DNA of 64,000 bases from Pedobacter sp. HDW13 (GCF_011303555.1 NZ_CP049868.1:2046001-2110000), one strand, 5' to 3'; positions 45,694 to 54,655 are shown, counted from the stretch's first letter. Notes: generated from the sequence alone by a model not told the origin. Translations and numbers: made by a program.

Positions 45694-46308
45694 TTACCTC
45701 GATCCGGTTAGCAGCGTAAAGAAGTTCTGTAATATACCCGGCACAAAAATAATGGTAAAAATTAAGCCGGTTAAAGCACCGAAAAAGTGTGCATCGTGAT
45801 TAATACCATCGCGCGAGTTTTTAGAGGCATACGCACAATAAATGAGGTAAATAATGCCAAATATCCATGCCGGAATTCCGAAAGGAATAAACATGATATA
45901 AATTTTAGATACCGGGTTAAACAATATAAAGCTGAATAAAACAGCACTGATAGCACCAGAAGCCCCCAAGCTATTATAGTTAAAATGATCTTTGTGCTTA
46001 AAAATGGTAGGCAAATCACTTAAAATCAGTGCCAGAAAGTACAACAAGCCAAATTTAAAGCTGCCCAATAGCTGTTCTAATGTAAAAGCAAATGCCACAA
46101 AGGTGAACATGTTAAAAAACAGGTGCATCCAATCTGCATGTATAAGGCCGCTGGTAATTACCGTCCACACTTTATGCCCTTTTGATACACTGTACGGATG
46201 GAGCATAAACTTGCCGTAAATGCTATGGTCGTAAAAGGCGTAAAGGCTCGTAATAATCGTAAAAACAAAAATTAACGAGGCAACGGGTGCTATATTGAAA
46301 TATTCCAT
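45694..46308 (-). CDS. Rhomboid-family intramembrane serine protease
   Basis: 204 residues with six hydrophobic segments. The catalytic dyad is visible: S117 in GASGA and H174 in NHDAHFFGALTG. The HADWMHLFFNMFTF stretch carries the conserved Asn/His of helix 2 that stabilises the oxyanion. Rhomboids cleave single-pass membrane proteins within or near the membrane. The gene starts four bases after the stop of the M14 peptidase gene upstream, so they form one unit. Confidence 0.94.
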   Translation of the reverse strand: MEYFNIAPVASLIFVFTIITSLYAFYDHSIYGKFMLHPYSVSKGHKVWTVITSGLIHADWMHLFFNMFTFVAFAFTLEQLLGSFKFGLLYFLALILSDLPTIFKHKDHFNYNSLGASGAISAVLFSFILFNPVSKIYIMFIPFGIPAWIFGIIYLIYCAYASKNSRDGINHDAHFFGALTGLIFTIIFVPGILQNFFTLLTGSR

Positions 46309-46312
46309 CGGG

Positions 46313-48052
46313 TTATTTTAAATCTAATTGAACAGCTGTAACTAAACGGGCTACAGGATATCTGTTATGTGTTTTTTCGTAATAATCAGAATTTTTATAC
46401 ACAAAGTCAAGTTGTGCAGCACCATTCTTTGCAAAATCAGCATCAGCAGCTTTTTTCGCTTCGAGCTGTGCTTTCAACTCCGGGTTTTTCTTCAATAGTT
46501 CAGCTGCAGTATCTTCAAAAACATAAGCCGAGTAATGTTCTTTCATATCCAGAATCGAATCGAAAAAATTCCAGTTAAAATAAGAATCAATTGCTTGCGG
46601 CTCGAGGGTTTCTACAATATAGCGGTTGCAAGGCTGGTTTACATAAACCACAAAATCGCCGGCATAATACTGCAGGTTTTGTTTCACAGGGTTTAGTTTT
46701 ACCGCCGAATGGAGGTAGTGCCCTTCATAAGGCCTGGTGCTGGTTTTAAAATCACCGATGTAATAACTTTCAACCTCAATTTTCTGATCGGCTTTTATCT
46801 CTTTTAATTTTACTCCGTTTAGCTTCAACAAATTAATTACCCTATCCCAGGCTTTAGGGATAATATAGGCAATTGGTTTCTGTACGGTAATGGCTGGTTC
46901 AAACTTATTCCATTCCTTAATCGGTTTGGTGTAGGGTTTACTGCGGTCGTAATATAAACGATCGGCACCACTAACCGCACTTGGTTTTTGGCCAGCTTCA
47001 AAACCTTTAAAATTCAGTTCGTTTACTTCGCTTTTATTCAGTTTCCAATCCAACGGAAACGCTTGTTGAGCCGCTACAAAAGCATCTGCCTTTTGCTTGT
47101 TTTCGCCAATAATCCGGGCATCACGTGCTACAATATCAACATAAGCCTGTAAAAGTTTATAAGTGGCATCAACCCTTAAATCGTACGATTTTAACATGTG
47201 TGTTTCGGGCATAAAGCCAATGGTATTGTGCAGGGTAGTATAACCTGTTGAATACCGTGGCGACTCGATAAAGCCTGTAATTCCACTTTCAGGTGTTTCG
47301 CCAATCGAGTTTACATAAGGAATCATCGGATAACCCTGTTGCTCCATCGCGGCATATAAACCTGGCACTAAAGTTTGTGTTAAATAATTGGACAAAATAC
47401 CGTTCAACTTATCCTTTTGAGTTGGAATAAGGGTCATTACATATTGATAATCGGCTCCGTTGCTCGTATGTGTATCAACAAAAATTTCGGGCTGCCAGGT
47501 ATTAAAAATCAATTGAAAAGCCGCCGAATTTTTAGAGTCTGTTTTGATGAAATCCCTGTTCAAATCGAGATTTTTACCATTGCCCCTAAACCCATAAGCC
47601 ACAGGGCCGTTCTGGTTAGCCCTCGAGGTACCAGTGCGGTTAAAACTACCGTCGATGTTATAAAGCGGAATGATACAGATCACCACATCTTTTGGCAGTT
47701 TCTTTCCCTTAATCAGATCGCGCGCCAGCATCATAGAGGCATCTATTCCCTCCGGTTCGCCCGGGTGAATGCCGTTATTGATCAGCAAAATGCGTTTATT
47801 GCTTTTCCGGATGGCAACAGGATCGAAAACTTTATCCTTCGATAAAACCAGCAGGTGCAAGGGTTTGCCAAAATCGGTGCTTCCATAGCTGAGCAGCTTA
47901 GCTTCAGGGCTGCCCTTAATCAGGTTTTGATAGTATGCAATGGCAGCAGTATAAGTTGTGGTTTCGGTTTTACCACTCAGCTCGAAGGGTGTTTTTTGTG
48001 CCCATGCCTTTACTGCAATTAATAAAAAGCAAAACACAAAGCATTTTTTCAT
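46313..48052 (-). CDS. M14 family zinc carboxypeptidase-like protein
   Basis: 579 residues. Signal peptide 1-19 (ending AWAQK). The zinc ligands of family M14 are H96 and E99 in GIHPGEPEG and H195 in FVDTHTSNGAD; NLDLNRDF (R176) provides the substrate-carboxylate Arg. The probable general base Glu lies in the later half (for example near GFMPETHML) but cannot be fixed by eye. The C-terminal 250 residues are a domain outside the peptidase core. It acts outside the cytoplasm on peptides or peptidoglycan stems. It is co-directional with the rhomboid gene. Confidence 0.9.
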   Translation of the reverse strand: MKKCFVFCFLLIAVKAWAQKTPFELSGKTETTTYTAAIAYYQNLIKGSPEAKLLSYGSTDFGKPLHLLVLSKDKVFDPVAIRKSNKRILLINNGIHPGEPEGIDASMMLARDLIKGKKLPKDVVICIIPLYNIDGSFNRTGTSRANQNGPVAYGFRGNGKNLDLNRDFIKTDSKNSAAFQLIFNTWQPEIFVDTHTSNGADYQYVMTLIPTQKDKLNGILSNYLTQTLVPGLYAAMEQQGYPMIPYVNSIGETPESGITGFIESPRYSTGYTTLHNTIGFMPETHMLKSYDLRVDATYKLLQAYVDIVARDARIIGENKQKADAFVAAQQAFPLDWKLNKSEVNELNFKGFEAGQKPSAVSGADRLYYDRSKPYTKPIKEWNKFEPAITVQKPIAYIIPKAWDRVINLLKLNGVKLKEIKADQKIEVESYYIGDFKTSTRPYEGHYLHSAVKLNPVKQNLQYYAGDFVVYVNQPCNRYIVETLEPQAIDSYFNWNFFDSILDMKEHYSAYVFEDTAAELLKKNPELKAQLEAKKAADADFAKNGAAQLDFVYKNSDYYEKTHNRYPVARLVTAVQLDLK

Positions 48053-48099
48053 CAGGATATATTTTGTTTATCTTAAAACCAGGGGAGCAAACACATTTA

Positions 48100-48831
48100 C
48101 TAAAGTGTTTTACGATAAGATTTAATCTTCCCGAAGAAATACTTGAAGCCTATGGTATAAGCGTTATAAACATCGGGAGAATAATTTTTAAACTTGATAC
48201 TCGGATCATTATAACCATCAAGCCCTTCGCCAAAAGTAAAGTTACTTTGTGCATTGATATTAATTACATAACGCATGTAACCATAACCATCCTCAATGTA
48301 ATAGTTAAACCCGAAATTAATGGGTACTAACAGGTTTAGGCTCTTATCCTCACCCGGAAAAGGTCCATAACCAGGATTAGAGGCAGCCCAGCTTGGTTTA
48401 TATCTTACAACATCAGTTATCTTATTGTTAATTACTCCTATGCCTGTACCTAAATACAAACCTCTGATATTATATAAAAACTCACTTTTATCGTAATTAA
48501 CAACCTCGCCCAACATTAACTTGGCATTGGCCGAAATTGAAGTGTATTGGTTGATGAACTGACGGTTATGCGGATCGTTAACAATATCACCACCCTGAAC
48601 CCTGCCGTATTGTGCTTCTAAACCCAATGTTACAAATGGGGTAACATGAAAATCGAGTACGCCGTAAGTGGTATAACCATAACTTCCTTCGTACACATCA
48701 GTATAAGAGCGGTTGATACCAGCGCCTAAACCATATGAAAATTTGAAATAATTGGATTGGGCAAAAGAAAAACTTCCGATAAAAACAAGAAGAACGGTTA
48801 GGTAAGTAACTTTCAAGAGGTTCGAAATCAT
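48100..48831 (-). CDS. Outer-membrane beta-barrel (porin-like) protein of unknown function
   Basis: 243 residues. Signal peptide 1-24 (ending SFAQS). The rest alternates hydrophobic and polar residues with frequent Tyr/Gly (YGLGAGINRSYTDVYEGSYGYTTYGVLDF, VPINFGFNYYIEDGYGYMRY), as in eight-stranded OmpA/OprF-like barrels. It ends in a basic tail after AYTIGFKYFFGKI. No ligand is known. It is transcribed toward the M14 gene with a 47-base gap. Confidence 0.78.
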   Translation of the reverse strand: MISNLLKVTYLTVLLVFIGSFSFAQSNYFKFSYGLGAGINRSYTDVYEGSYGYTTYGVLDFHVTPFVTLGLEAQYGRVQGGDIVNDPHNRQFINQYTSISANAKLMLGEVVNYDKSEFLYNIRGLYLGTGIGVINNKITDVVRYKPSWAASNPGYGPFPGEDKSLNLLVPINFGFNYYIEDGYGYMRYVININAQSNFTFGEGLDGYNDPSIKFKNYSPDVYNAYTIGFKYFFGKIKSYRKTL

Positions 48832-48890
48832 ATTGTTTTTTTACAAAAATAATATGATTATTGAATATCTATAACTTTTACCTTTGAATT

Positions 48891-50144
48891 ATGAGTAATT
48901 ACAACAACTTTAACAAATCTTTAGAACAAAGATTTATCAAATATGCCAAAATAGATACACAATCCGATCCAGCTTCACCAACCTGCCCATCTACCTTAAA
49001 ACAAAAAAACTTAGGTCAGGAGTTGGTTAATGAACTACTCGAAATTGGCGTTTCTGATGCAGAAATGGACGATAACGGCTATGTATACGGAACCATTCCT
49101 TCAAATACGGATAAAAAACTACCGGTTATTTTCTTTTGCTCGCACATGGATACTTCGCCCGATTGTAGCGGAGAAAACGTGAAACCGATTATTCATGATA
49201 AATATCAAGGGCAAGACCTCGTTTTACCCGATGACAACAAAATCATGATCAGAATGTCTGATCATAAAGACTTAAAACACCAGATTGGCAACGATATTAT
49301 CACTGCCAGCGGCACTACTTTATTGGGCGCCGACAACAAAGCCGGCCTGGCAGAAATTATGGAAGCAGCCGCTTTTTTAATGAAAAATCCGGAGGTAAAG
49401 CACGGCACAATTAAGGTTCTTTTCACCCCCGATGAGGAAATAGGCCGTGGCGTTGACAAGGTTGACCTGAAAAAGTTAGGCGCTGATTTTGGTTATACCA
49501 TTGATGGCGAAACGCTGGGCTCTATTGAAGATGAAACCTTTTCGGCTGATGGAGCCAGGCTTACCGTTTATGGCGTAAGCACCCATCCCGGTTTTGCAAA
49601 AGGAAAAATGGAAAGTGCAATAAAAATCCTGGCCGAAATTTTAGACAGCCTTCCCAAAGATACCCTTACGCCCGAAGCTACGCATCAAAAAGATGGTTTT
49701 ATTCATCCCGTAAGCATTAGCGGCCAGGTAGAAGAAGCAGAAGCGCAATTTATTATCCGCGATTTTACCGACGAAAAACTGGCACAACACGGAACTTTTT
49801 TAGCGCAAACCGTAGAAAAGGTAATGGCAAAATACCCCAACTCAACCTACAAACTGGAAATTAAAGCACAATACCGCAACATGAAACAGGTTTTAGATCA
49901 GCATCCTAAAATTGTGCAGTATGGTATCGAAGCTATTGAGAGGGCTGGGGTAGTGGCCAAACAACAGAGTATCCGTGGTGGTACCGATGGTTCGCGGCTT
50001 TCGTATATGGGTTTGCCTTGTCCCAATATTTTTGCCGGCGAACATGCTTTCCACAGCAAACAAGAGTGGGTAAGTGTTCAGGATATGGAAAAAGCAGTAC
50101 AAACAATCATCAACATAGCCTCCATTTGGGAAGAAAAAGGATAA
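48891..50144 (+). CDS. pepT: Peptidase T (tripeptide aminopeptidase)
   Basis: 417 residues, matching the family length. M20 features: CSHMDTSPD with the first zinc His and Asp, TTLLGADNKAGLAEIMEA with the bridging Asp, FTPDEEIGRGVDKVD with the catalytic Glu pair, and late GGTDGSRLSYMGLPCPNIFAG. PepT removes N-terminal residues from tripeptides in the cytoplasm. TACCTTTG (48879-48886), a -7-type box, ends only four bases before the ATG, so the transcript may be nearly leaderless. Confidence 0.95.
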   Translation: MSNYNNFNKSLEQRFIKYAKIDTQSDPASPTCPSTLKQKNLGQELVNELLEIGVSDAEMDDNGYVYGTIPSNTDKKLPVIFFCSHMDTSPDCSGENVKPIIHDKYQGQDLVLPDDNKIMIRMSDHKDLKHQIGNDIITASGTTLLGADNKAGLAEIMEAAAFLMKNPEVKHGTIKVLFTPDEEIGRGVDKVDLKKLGADFGYTIDGETLGSIEDETFSADGARLTVYGVSTHPGFAKGKMESAIKILAEILDSLPKDTLTPEATHQKDGFIHPVSISGQVEEAEAQFIIRDFTDEKLAQHGTFLAQTVEKVMAKYPNSTYKLEIKAQYRNMKQVLDQHPKIVQYGIEAIERAGVVAKQQSIRGGTDGSRLSYMGLPCPNIFAGEHAFHSKQEWVSVQDMEKAVQTIINIASIWEEKG

Positions 50145-50195
50145 TATTGAGTTGGGCTCTGGAGTTTCAACAGACTCCAAACCCTCAACTCCAAA

Positions 50196-50525
50196 CTAAT
50201 AAGCAGCTTGCCCAATAGCCAGGCTGCTTATTTTGCCTTCCTTATTTATTTCGAACTTAAAACAAGTGGTAAAGCTTCCCCACTGATCGGAGTGGAAATG
50301 CCCGTATACGTGTAAACCGTTATTTTCAACCTTATCAATATGGGTAAAGCGTTCGTGGCCCAGTGCTTTTTTAAAGAAATTGTTAAACTTCATCTGGTTA
50401 CCGTCATCGTAAAAAGCAACATCAGAGGCAAACAAGGGGAACCAGATTTTCTCATCTCCTTTTTGTAAAGCCATTATTGCAGCTTTTACCTTTGGGTTCG
50501 ATAATTTTGTTAAATCTACCGACAT
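50196..50525 (-). CDS. Small NTF2-like (SnoaL-type) protein
   Basis: 109 residues. AIMALQKGDEKIWFPLFASDVAFYDDG and ALGHERFTHIDKVENNGLHVYGHFHSDQWGSFTTCFKFEI fit the NTF2-like fold with a polar pocket. It has no signal sequence. Function is unknown; such proteins are often uncharacterised enzymes or binding proteins. It converges with pepT across a 51-base spacer. Confidence 0.8.
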   Translation of the reverse strand: MSVDLTKLSNPKVKAAIMALQKGDEKIWFPLFASDVAFYDDGNQMKFNNFFKKALGHERFTHIDKVENNGLHVYGHFHSDQWGSFTTCFKFEINKEGKISSLAIGQAAY

Positions 50526-50649
50526 AGCGTTATGGTTTTAATGTTGAGCAGAACAATGTTTATTAACCAGCATTAAATGCGTTGGTTAATACCCAAAATT
50601 ATAAAAAAGAAATTTTCAAAACACAGCTTATTTATTAATTTAGATTCAA

Positions 50650-51516
50650 ATGATAACTCTCGAGAACGAATACGTAAAAGTTGGCTTATCGGCCAAAGGT
50701 GCCGAATTGCAAGGCTTGTACAGTAAAGAAACCAATATTGAATACCTGTGGAATGCCGATGCAAAATATTGGGGCAAACATAGCCCGGTATTATTTCCGA
50801 TTGTTGGCTCGTTAAAAAACAATAGCTTTAATTATAAGGGAAAAAATTACGAGTTACCTCGCCATGGTTTTGCACGAGATTATGTTTTTGAAATTGAAAA
50901 AACCACCGAAACAGAGGCCGTTTTTACTTTAACACAAAATGAAGCAACCTTAAAAGTTTATCCTTTTAACTTTGAACTGAAACTGAAATACAGGTTAATA
51001 GACAGAAAACTGAACTTAACCTACGAGGTAATTAATACAGGCGCCGAAGAACTGCTTTTCTCAATTGGGGCACATCCCGCTTTTGCAGTCCCCAATACTC
51101 CAAATACCACTTACGAAGATTATTACCTGGCCTTTAATGCGGATGAGCGTCTAACCTCCTGGAAACTGGAAGATGGCCTGGTTGCCAATGAGACAGAAAA
51201 CATTGAACTGGGCGGGCATAAATTAAACCTCACGCACAACTTGTTTTACAACGACGCACTGGTTTTTAAAACCTTACAGAGCAACTGTATTAGTTTACTG
51301 AACACTAAAAACGATTTTGGGCTGCATTTCCATTTCGAAGACTTTCCGTTCTTCGGTATTTGGGCTGCTATTGATGCGCCTTTTATTTGCCTGGAGCCCT
51401 GGTGCGGCGTAGCCGATGGTGTAAACCACGATCAGCACCTGGAACGGAAAGAAGGGATAATCAGATTGGATGCCGGTAAAAACTGGGAGCGCTTTTGGGA
51501 AGTGGAGTGTTTTTAA
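50650..51516 (+). CDS. Aldose 1-epimerase (mutarotase) family protein
   Basis: 288 residues. GAELQGLYSKETNIEYLWNAD and the HSPVLFPIVGSLKNN segment mark the galactose-mutarotase-like (YeaD/LacX) fold; GAHPAFAVP holds the conserved catalytic His and LEPWCGVADG the late acidic patch with Glu. It interconverts sugar anomers or sugar phosphates in the cytoplasm. The DoxX gene follows after 80 bases, without a clear functional link. Confidence 0.92.
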   Translation: MITLENEYVKVGLSAKGAELQGLYSKETNIEYLWNADAKYWGKHSPVLFPIVGSLKNNSFNYKGKNYELPRHGFARDYVFEIEKTTETEAVFTLTQNEATLKVYPFNFELKLKYRLIDRKLNLTYEVINTGAEELLFSIGAHPAFAVPNTPNTTYEDYYLAFNADERLTSWKLEDGLVANETENIELGGHKLNLTHNLFYNDALVFKTLQSNCISLLNTKNDFGLHFHFEDFPFFGIWAAIDAPFICLEPWCGVADGVNHDQHLERKEGIIRLDAGKNWERFWEVECF

Positions 51517-51597
51517 AGGATTTTCATTTCTTAATCTAGTTTAAGAAAAATGTGAGCCGCAGGTATTAATTTGCTGTTTAAATAATTATCCCACGAA

Positions 51598-52056
51598 ATG
51601 AAAAACAGTGCACATTTTCCTCAATTATTTCTTCGCCTGGCCCTGGGCATAGGTTTTATTTTACCCGTTATGGACCGCTTTGGCTGGTTAGGCGCACCGG
51701 GCAGCCCAACTGTTGGCTGGGGCAACTGGAGCATATTTTTAGATTACACCAATTCATTAATGCCATTTTTAAGCAGGTCATTAGCTAACATTATGGCTAT
51801 TATTGCTACAGCCGGCGAATTGGTTTTTGCCGTTTTGCTCCTTATTGGCTACAAAATAAGGCTTGCAGCAATAGGTAGCTTTCTGCTTACTCTGATCTTT
51901 GCACTATCTATGTTAATATTTGCAAATTACAGGGCACCGTTTAATTATTCTGTGTTTGTAGTGAGTACATCGAGCTTACTGCTGGCCACAATACCTGATT
52001 ATAAATGGGCTATAGAAGCTAACAATAAAATTAAGCAGAACCAATTTAGTAATTAG
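51598..52056 (+). CDS. DoxX-family membrane protein
   Basis: 152 residues with four hydrophobic segments (about 8-24, 58-84, 88-110, 118-136). LFLRLALGIGFILPVMDRFGWLG and AGELVFAVLLLIGYKIRLAAIG fit the DoxX family. Family members are linked to redox homeostasis and thiol metabolism, but no catalytic residue is known. After it comes a 520-base spacer. Confidence 0.88.
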   Translation: MKNSAHFPQLFLRLALGIGFILPVMDRFGWLGAPGSPTVGWGNWSIFLDYTNSLMPFLSRSLANIMAIIATAGELVFAVLLLIGYKIRLAAIGSFLLTLIFALSMLIFANYRAPFNYSVFVVSTSSLLLATIPDYKWAIEANNKIKQNQFSN

Positions 52057-52145
52057 CCGATCAAATAAAGCGCTTCCTGGTTTTGAAAAAGCACCCCCGG
52101 TGTAGTAAAAACCCTTACACGCTAAAGGGTATTTTTACCTTTTAG

Positions 52146-52176
52146 TTTGTTCGTAACATGTTGATAACTATATTTA
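52146..52176 (+). promoter_or_regulatory. Strong Bacteroidota-type promoter for a small RNA
   Basis: TTTG (52146-52149), exactly 19 bases, TATATTTA (52169-52176). The consensus is TTTG-N19-TAnnTTTG, so only the last base differs. Transcription would begin near 52183. No coding frame follows before the next terminator. The identical arrangement is upstream of the TPP riboswitch at 54545. Confidence 0.75.
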
Positions 52177-52182
52177 TATCGT

Positions 52183-52250
52183 TAAAATTAAATCAACGGG
52201 ACGATTTAGATTAAAACAACAAAGGTCTTTCAGCAATGGAAGACTTTTTT
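52183..52250 (+). ncRNA. Candidate short RNA with its own promoter and terminator
   Basis: About 65-70 nt between the promoter and a terminator hairpin: GTCTT (52225-52229) pairs with AAGAC around a ten-base loop, followed by TTTTTTATTTT. The body contains CGGGACGATTTAGA (52197-52210), and a near copy CGGGACGATTGAGA occurs downstream at 52299-52312. There is no open frame of note. This is a compact, self-contained transcription unit in a 520-base gap, so a regulatory RNA is a reasonable inference. Confidence 0.5.
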
Positions 52251-52259
52251 ATTTTAAAA

Positions 52260-52281
52260 AACACGCTCCAGAGAGCGTGTT
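52260..52281 (-). terminator. Hairpin with a minus-strand T tract
   Basis: AACACGCTC (52260-52268) pairs with GAGCGTGTT (52273-52281). A T run follows only when read on the minus strand. No minus-strand gene feeds into it, so it may end an antisense transcript from 52300-52560 or mark a second small RNA. The remainder of the spacer to 52579 shows a TACATTTG box at 52507-52514 for the VOC gene and little else. Confidence 0.45.
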
Positions 52282-52579
52282 CATTTAACGGTATTTTGCG
52301 GGACGATTGAGAAGTAATTTAAAATATTTGTTTAATACCCTCACACAAATATCAAAAAGATAAGCGAGCTATTTCCATTCAGTTTTATTCATCTGAAAAA
52401 TAGCACCTTACAAAAAATCAGCCGTTTAAATGAACAAAGCATGTTTTAATGAATAAATGATTTTCCACGATAGAATAAGGTGCATCACCTGGTCAAAAAA
52501 CACCCTTACATTTGTCTCAACTGCCCCCATTTTAAACCAGTAAAGTCTGTAATTTAGTATCAACAAAACGAAAAACATT

Positions 52580-53005
52580 ATGGCAGCAATGCACCCTTAT
52601 TTAAACTTCGATGGCAAGGCCGAAGAAGCTTTTAACCACTACAAATCTGTTTTTGGTGGTGAGTTTACCTTTTTTGCGAGAATGGGCGATGCACCTGAAA
52701 GCGACAAACTATCTGAGGCAGAAAAAAACCGTGTAATGCATGTGGCACTGCCGATTAACGGGCACACCATTTTAATGGCTTCTGATTGCGTACCATCTGC
52801 AGGCCATGTACTTACAGAAGGAAACAACATGTACATTAATTTACAGGCCGAAAGCCGCGATGATGCCGACAGGTTGTTTAATGGTCTTTCAGCAGGTGGA
52901 ACCATTGAAATGCCAATGGCTGATATGTTCTGGGGCGATTACTTTGGCAGTTTTAAAGACAGGTTCGGTATCCAGTGGATGGTTAACTTTACCACCAACG
53001 GTTAA
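52580..53005 (+). CDS. VOC-family protein (PhnB-like)
   Basis: 141 residues. MAAMHPYLNFDGKAEEAFNHYKSVFGGEF and DMFWGDYFGSFKDRFGIQWMVNF are the start and end patterns of the PhnB/DUF1428-like vicinal-oxygen-chelate family, which includes glyoxalases and resistance proteins. The second half repeats the beta-alpha-beta-beta-beta module. Metal ligands cannot be assigned. It is a single gene whose terminator overlaps the end of the convergent LRR-kinase gene. Confidence 0.9.
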   Translation: MAAMHPYLNFDGKAEEAFNHYKSVFGGEFTFFARMGDAPESDKLSEAEKNRVMHVALPINGHTILMASDCVPSAGHVLTEGNNMYINLQAESRDDADRLFNGLSAGGTIEMPMADMFWGDYFGSFKDRFGIQWMVNFTTNG

Positions 53006-53012
53006 AAAATAT

Positions 53013-53045
53013 GACTAGTCCTGAGAAATATAAGCGGGACTAGTC
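53013..53045. terminator. Shared terminator of convergent genes
   Basis: GACTAGTCC (53013-53021) pairs with GGACTAGTC (53037-53045); the 3' arm includes the stop codon region of the minus-strand kinase gene (53040). Confidence 0.75.
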
Positions 53046-54347
53046 AATTTTACTCAATTCTGTTACCAAATCTTGAAAGCCAGGGCGCTTTGCCACATCC
53101 GGCACCAAACAGGCATCCCTCAGTGCAGCTATACTTTCTAAAACTTTTCTGGTAATAGATTGCCTGTGCAACGCCAGTAAATCATCGAGCAGGTAACCAT
53201 AGGCCAACACTTCAATGCGTTCTAATGCAAAAACCAGTTCTGCGCTAAGCTGATTATAAAAACTGGCTGCACCAAAATCACCGAATAAAGCACTTCCTTC
53301 ATCATCAATCAAGGTGTTGTGCGCGTATAAATCGCCATGCATAATCCCTGCGCTGTGTAACTGATTGGCCAGCGAAGCAATTATTCTTGCAATACCTAAA
53401 ACCTGTTTTTCAGTCAGTACCCGATCAGCAGGAAAAACATCGCGTGTACAACTCTCTAAACTTGGCGGATTGCCCAGGTTATAAAAATGATGCGGGATAA
53501 GTTCCATCACCAAACCTTTTTTATCTTCAGGGTGCAATGCAATCTGCCCAATCAGGTTAACCAGCCCGGGGTGAAAACCCGCAGCAATATAAGCCATCAT
53601 TTCATCTTCCGGCAACCCATCGCTGGTTACATCTCCTTTAAAAATCTTAACCGCTACCTCCTGTATTTCATCACTAATGGTGCGGTTGGCTTTCGAAATC
53701 ACACCCGATGCGCCTTCGCCCAATACATGGCTGATTTCCAGATCATGCCAGTTGATGGCCGAAAGTTTTTCAACAGCAGGGGTTTTACTAAAATTATTAC
53801 CAGAAAAGGCAATCCACGCTAACTTAGGCATGGTGGCTATCCATTGTGGCAACTCATGCAGCTTATTTGCCGCAATACGCAACAAACCCAGGTTTTTACA
53901 TCGGCTAAGCGTTTCAGGCAAAGCCACAAGTCGGTTTCCTGCCAGCATAAGTTTTTCCATGCGTGGGCAAAAGCCAATTTCATCAGGTAAGGTGGCGATG
54001 TTGTTATTGGTTAAAATCAGCCAACGGAGATTAGGGTTTAATGCCTTGGCTGGCACTGTTTCGATCTGATTAGACTTAAAACCTACAATTTCGAGCTGAG
54101 GGCAATCGGCCAGTACCTCAGGCAGCACCTTAAAATGATTTTCAGAACAAAAGAAAATCCGTAATTTCTTTAAGCGGCCAAAATCTTCGGGCAAGGCAAA
54201 CAGCTTATTAAACGAAAGATCCAGTACCTCCAGTGTATCGGCAAGGTCGAATATGGCTAAAGGGAAGTGGGTCAGGTTTTCAGTTAATTTTAACGATACC
54301 GATCCATTAAGTTCACCGCTTTGCAGTTGTAATAAGGTTTGCCCCAT
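53040..54347 (-). CDS. Leucine-rich-repeat protein kinase
   Basis: 435 residues, no signal peptide or membrane segment, so cytoplasmic. Residues about 15-195 are seven or more leucine-rich repeats (LxxLxLSxNxLxxLPxxxxxLxxL, e.g. LEVLDLSFNKLFALPEDFGR). Residues about 203-435 are an eukaryote-like protein kinase: glycine loop LGEGASGVI (209-217), ATP Lys VAVK (K234), catalytic loop HGDLYAHNTL (D339, N344) and DFG (D357). The HGD in place of HRD is as in several bacterial and RIO/APH-like kinases. All catalytic residues are present, so it should phosphorylate proteins or small molecules. LRR-kinase fusions are common in plants but uncommon in bacteria. Confidence 0.92.
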   Translation of the reverse strand: MGQTLLQLQSGELNGSVSLKLTENLTHFPLAIFDLADTLEVLDLSFNKLFALPEDFGRLKKLRIFFCSENHFKVLPEVLADCPQLEIVGFKSNQIETVPAKALNPNLRWLILTNNNIATLPDEIGFCPRMEKLMLAGNRLVALPETLSRCKNLGLLRIAANKLHELPQWIATMPKLAWIAFSGNNFSKTPAVEKLSAINWHDLEISHVLGEGASGVISKANRTISDEIQEVAVKIFKGDVTSDGLPEDEMMAYIAAGFHPGLVNLIGQIALHPEDKKGLVMELIPHHFYNLGNPPSLESCTRDVFPADRVLTEKQVLGIARIIASLANQLHSAGIMHGDLYAHNTLIDDEGSALFGDFGAASFYNQLSAELVFALERIEVLAYGYLLDDLLALHRQSITRKVLESIAALRDACLVPDVAKRPGFQDLVTELSKID

Positions 54348-54544
54348 AATGTACTTCGATTTTAATTACACGCGAAGATACCGCTATATAAGGAAATGAA
54401 CACTAAACAGCGGAAACTATATTAAAATAAAAGAAAATAGATTTTATCTATGTTTATTTTCTTCAAACAATAAATTCAAACTGATAATACAATCATAAGA
54501 AGCTCATCATAAGTTTCATCGGCCCAACTCCGATTTATTTTTTA

Positions 54545-54575
54545 TTTGCATTAGTAAATTATAGCGCTATATTTA
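54545..54575 (+). promoter_or_regulatory. Promoter of the thi operon
   Basis: TTTG (54545-54548), 19 bases, TATATTTA (54568-54575), the same architecture as the small-RNA promoter at 52146. Transcription would start near 54582, at the first base of the TPP aptamer, which supports both calls. Confidence 0.8.
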
Positions 54576-54582
54576 CAAAAAA

Positions 54583-54655
54583 CTTTAGGGGTGCCTAGTG
54601 CTGAGAAATACCCTTTGAACCTGATGTAGTTAGTACTGCCGAAGGGAAAAGTGAG
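54583..54655 (+). promoter_or_regulatory. TPP riboswitch of the thi operon
   Basis: Compact aptamer with AGGGGTGCC (54587-54595), CTGAGAAATACCC (54601-54613), GAACCTGATGTAGTTAGTAC and TGCCGAAGGGAAA at the 3' end. The P3 stem lacks the long insert of the copy at 2784. Downstream, CCCTGTTAGGG (54683-54693) and a nearby T5 tract may serve as expression platform. High TPP should repress thiS and the genes after it. Confidence 0.95.

Noticed and set aside
47417..47845. 142-codon plus-strand frame inside the M14 peptidase gene
   Set aside because: Antisense to conserved zinc-binding codons; no independent evidence.
53677..54069. 130-codon plus-strand frame opposite the LRR repeats
   Set aside because: Repeat-driven antisense frame; composition reflects the LRR codons.
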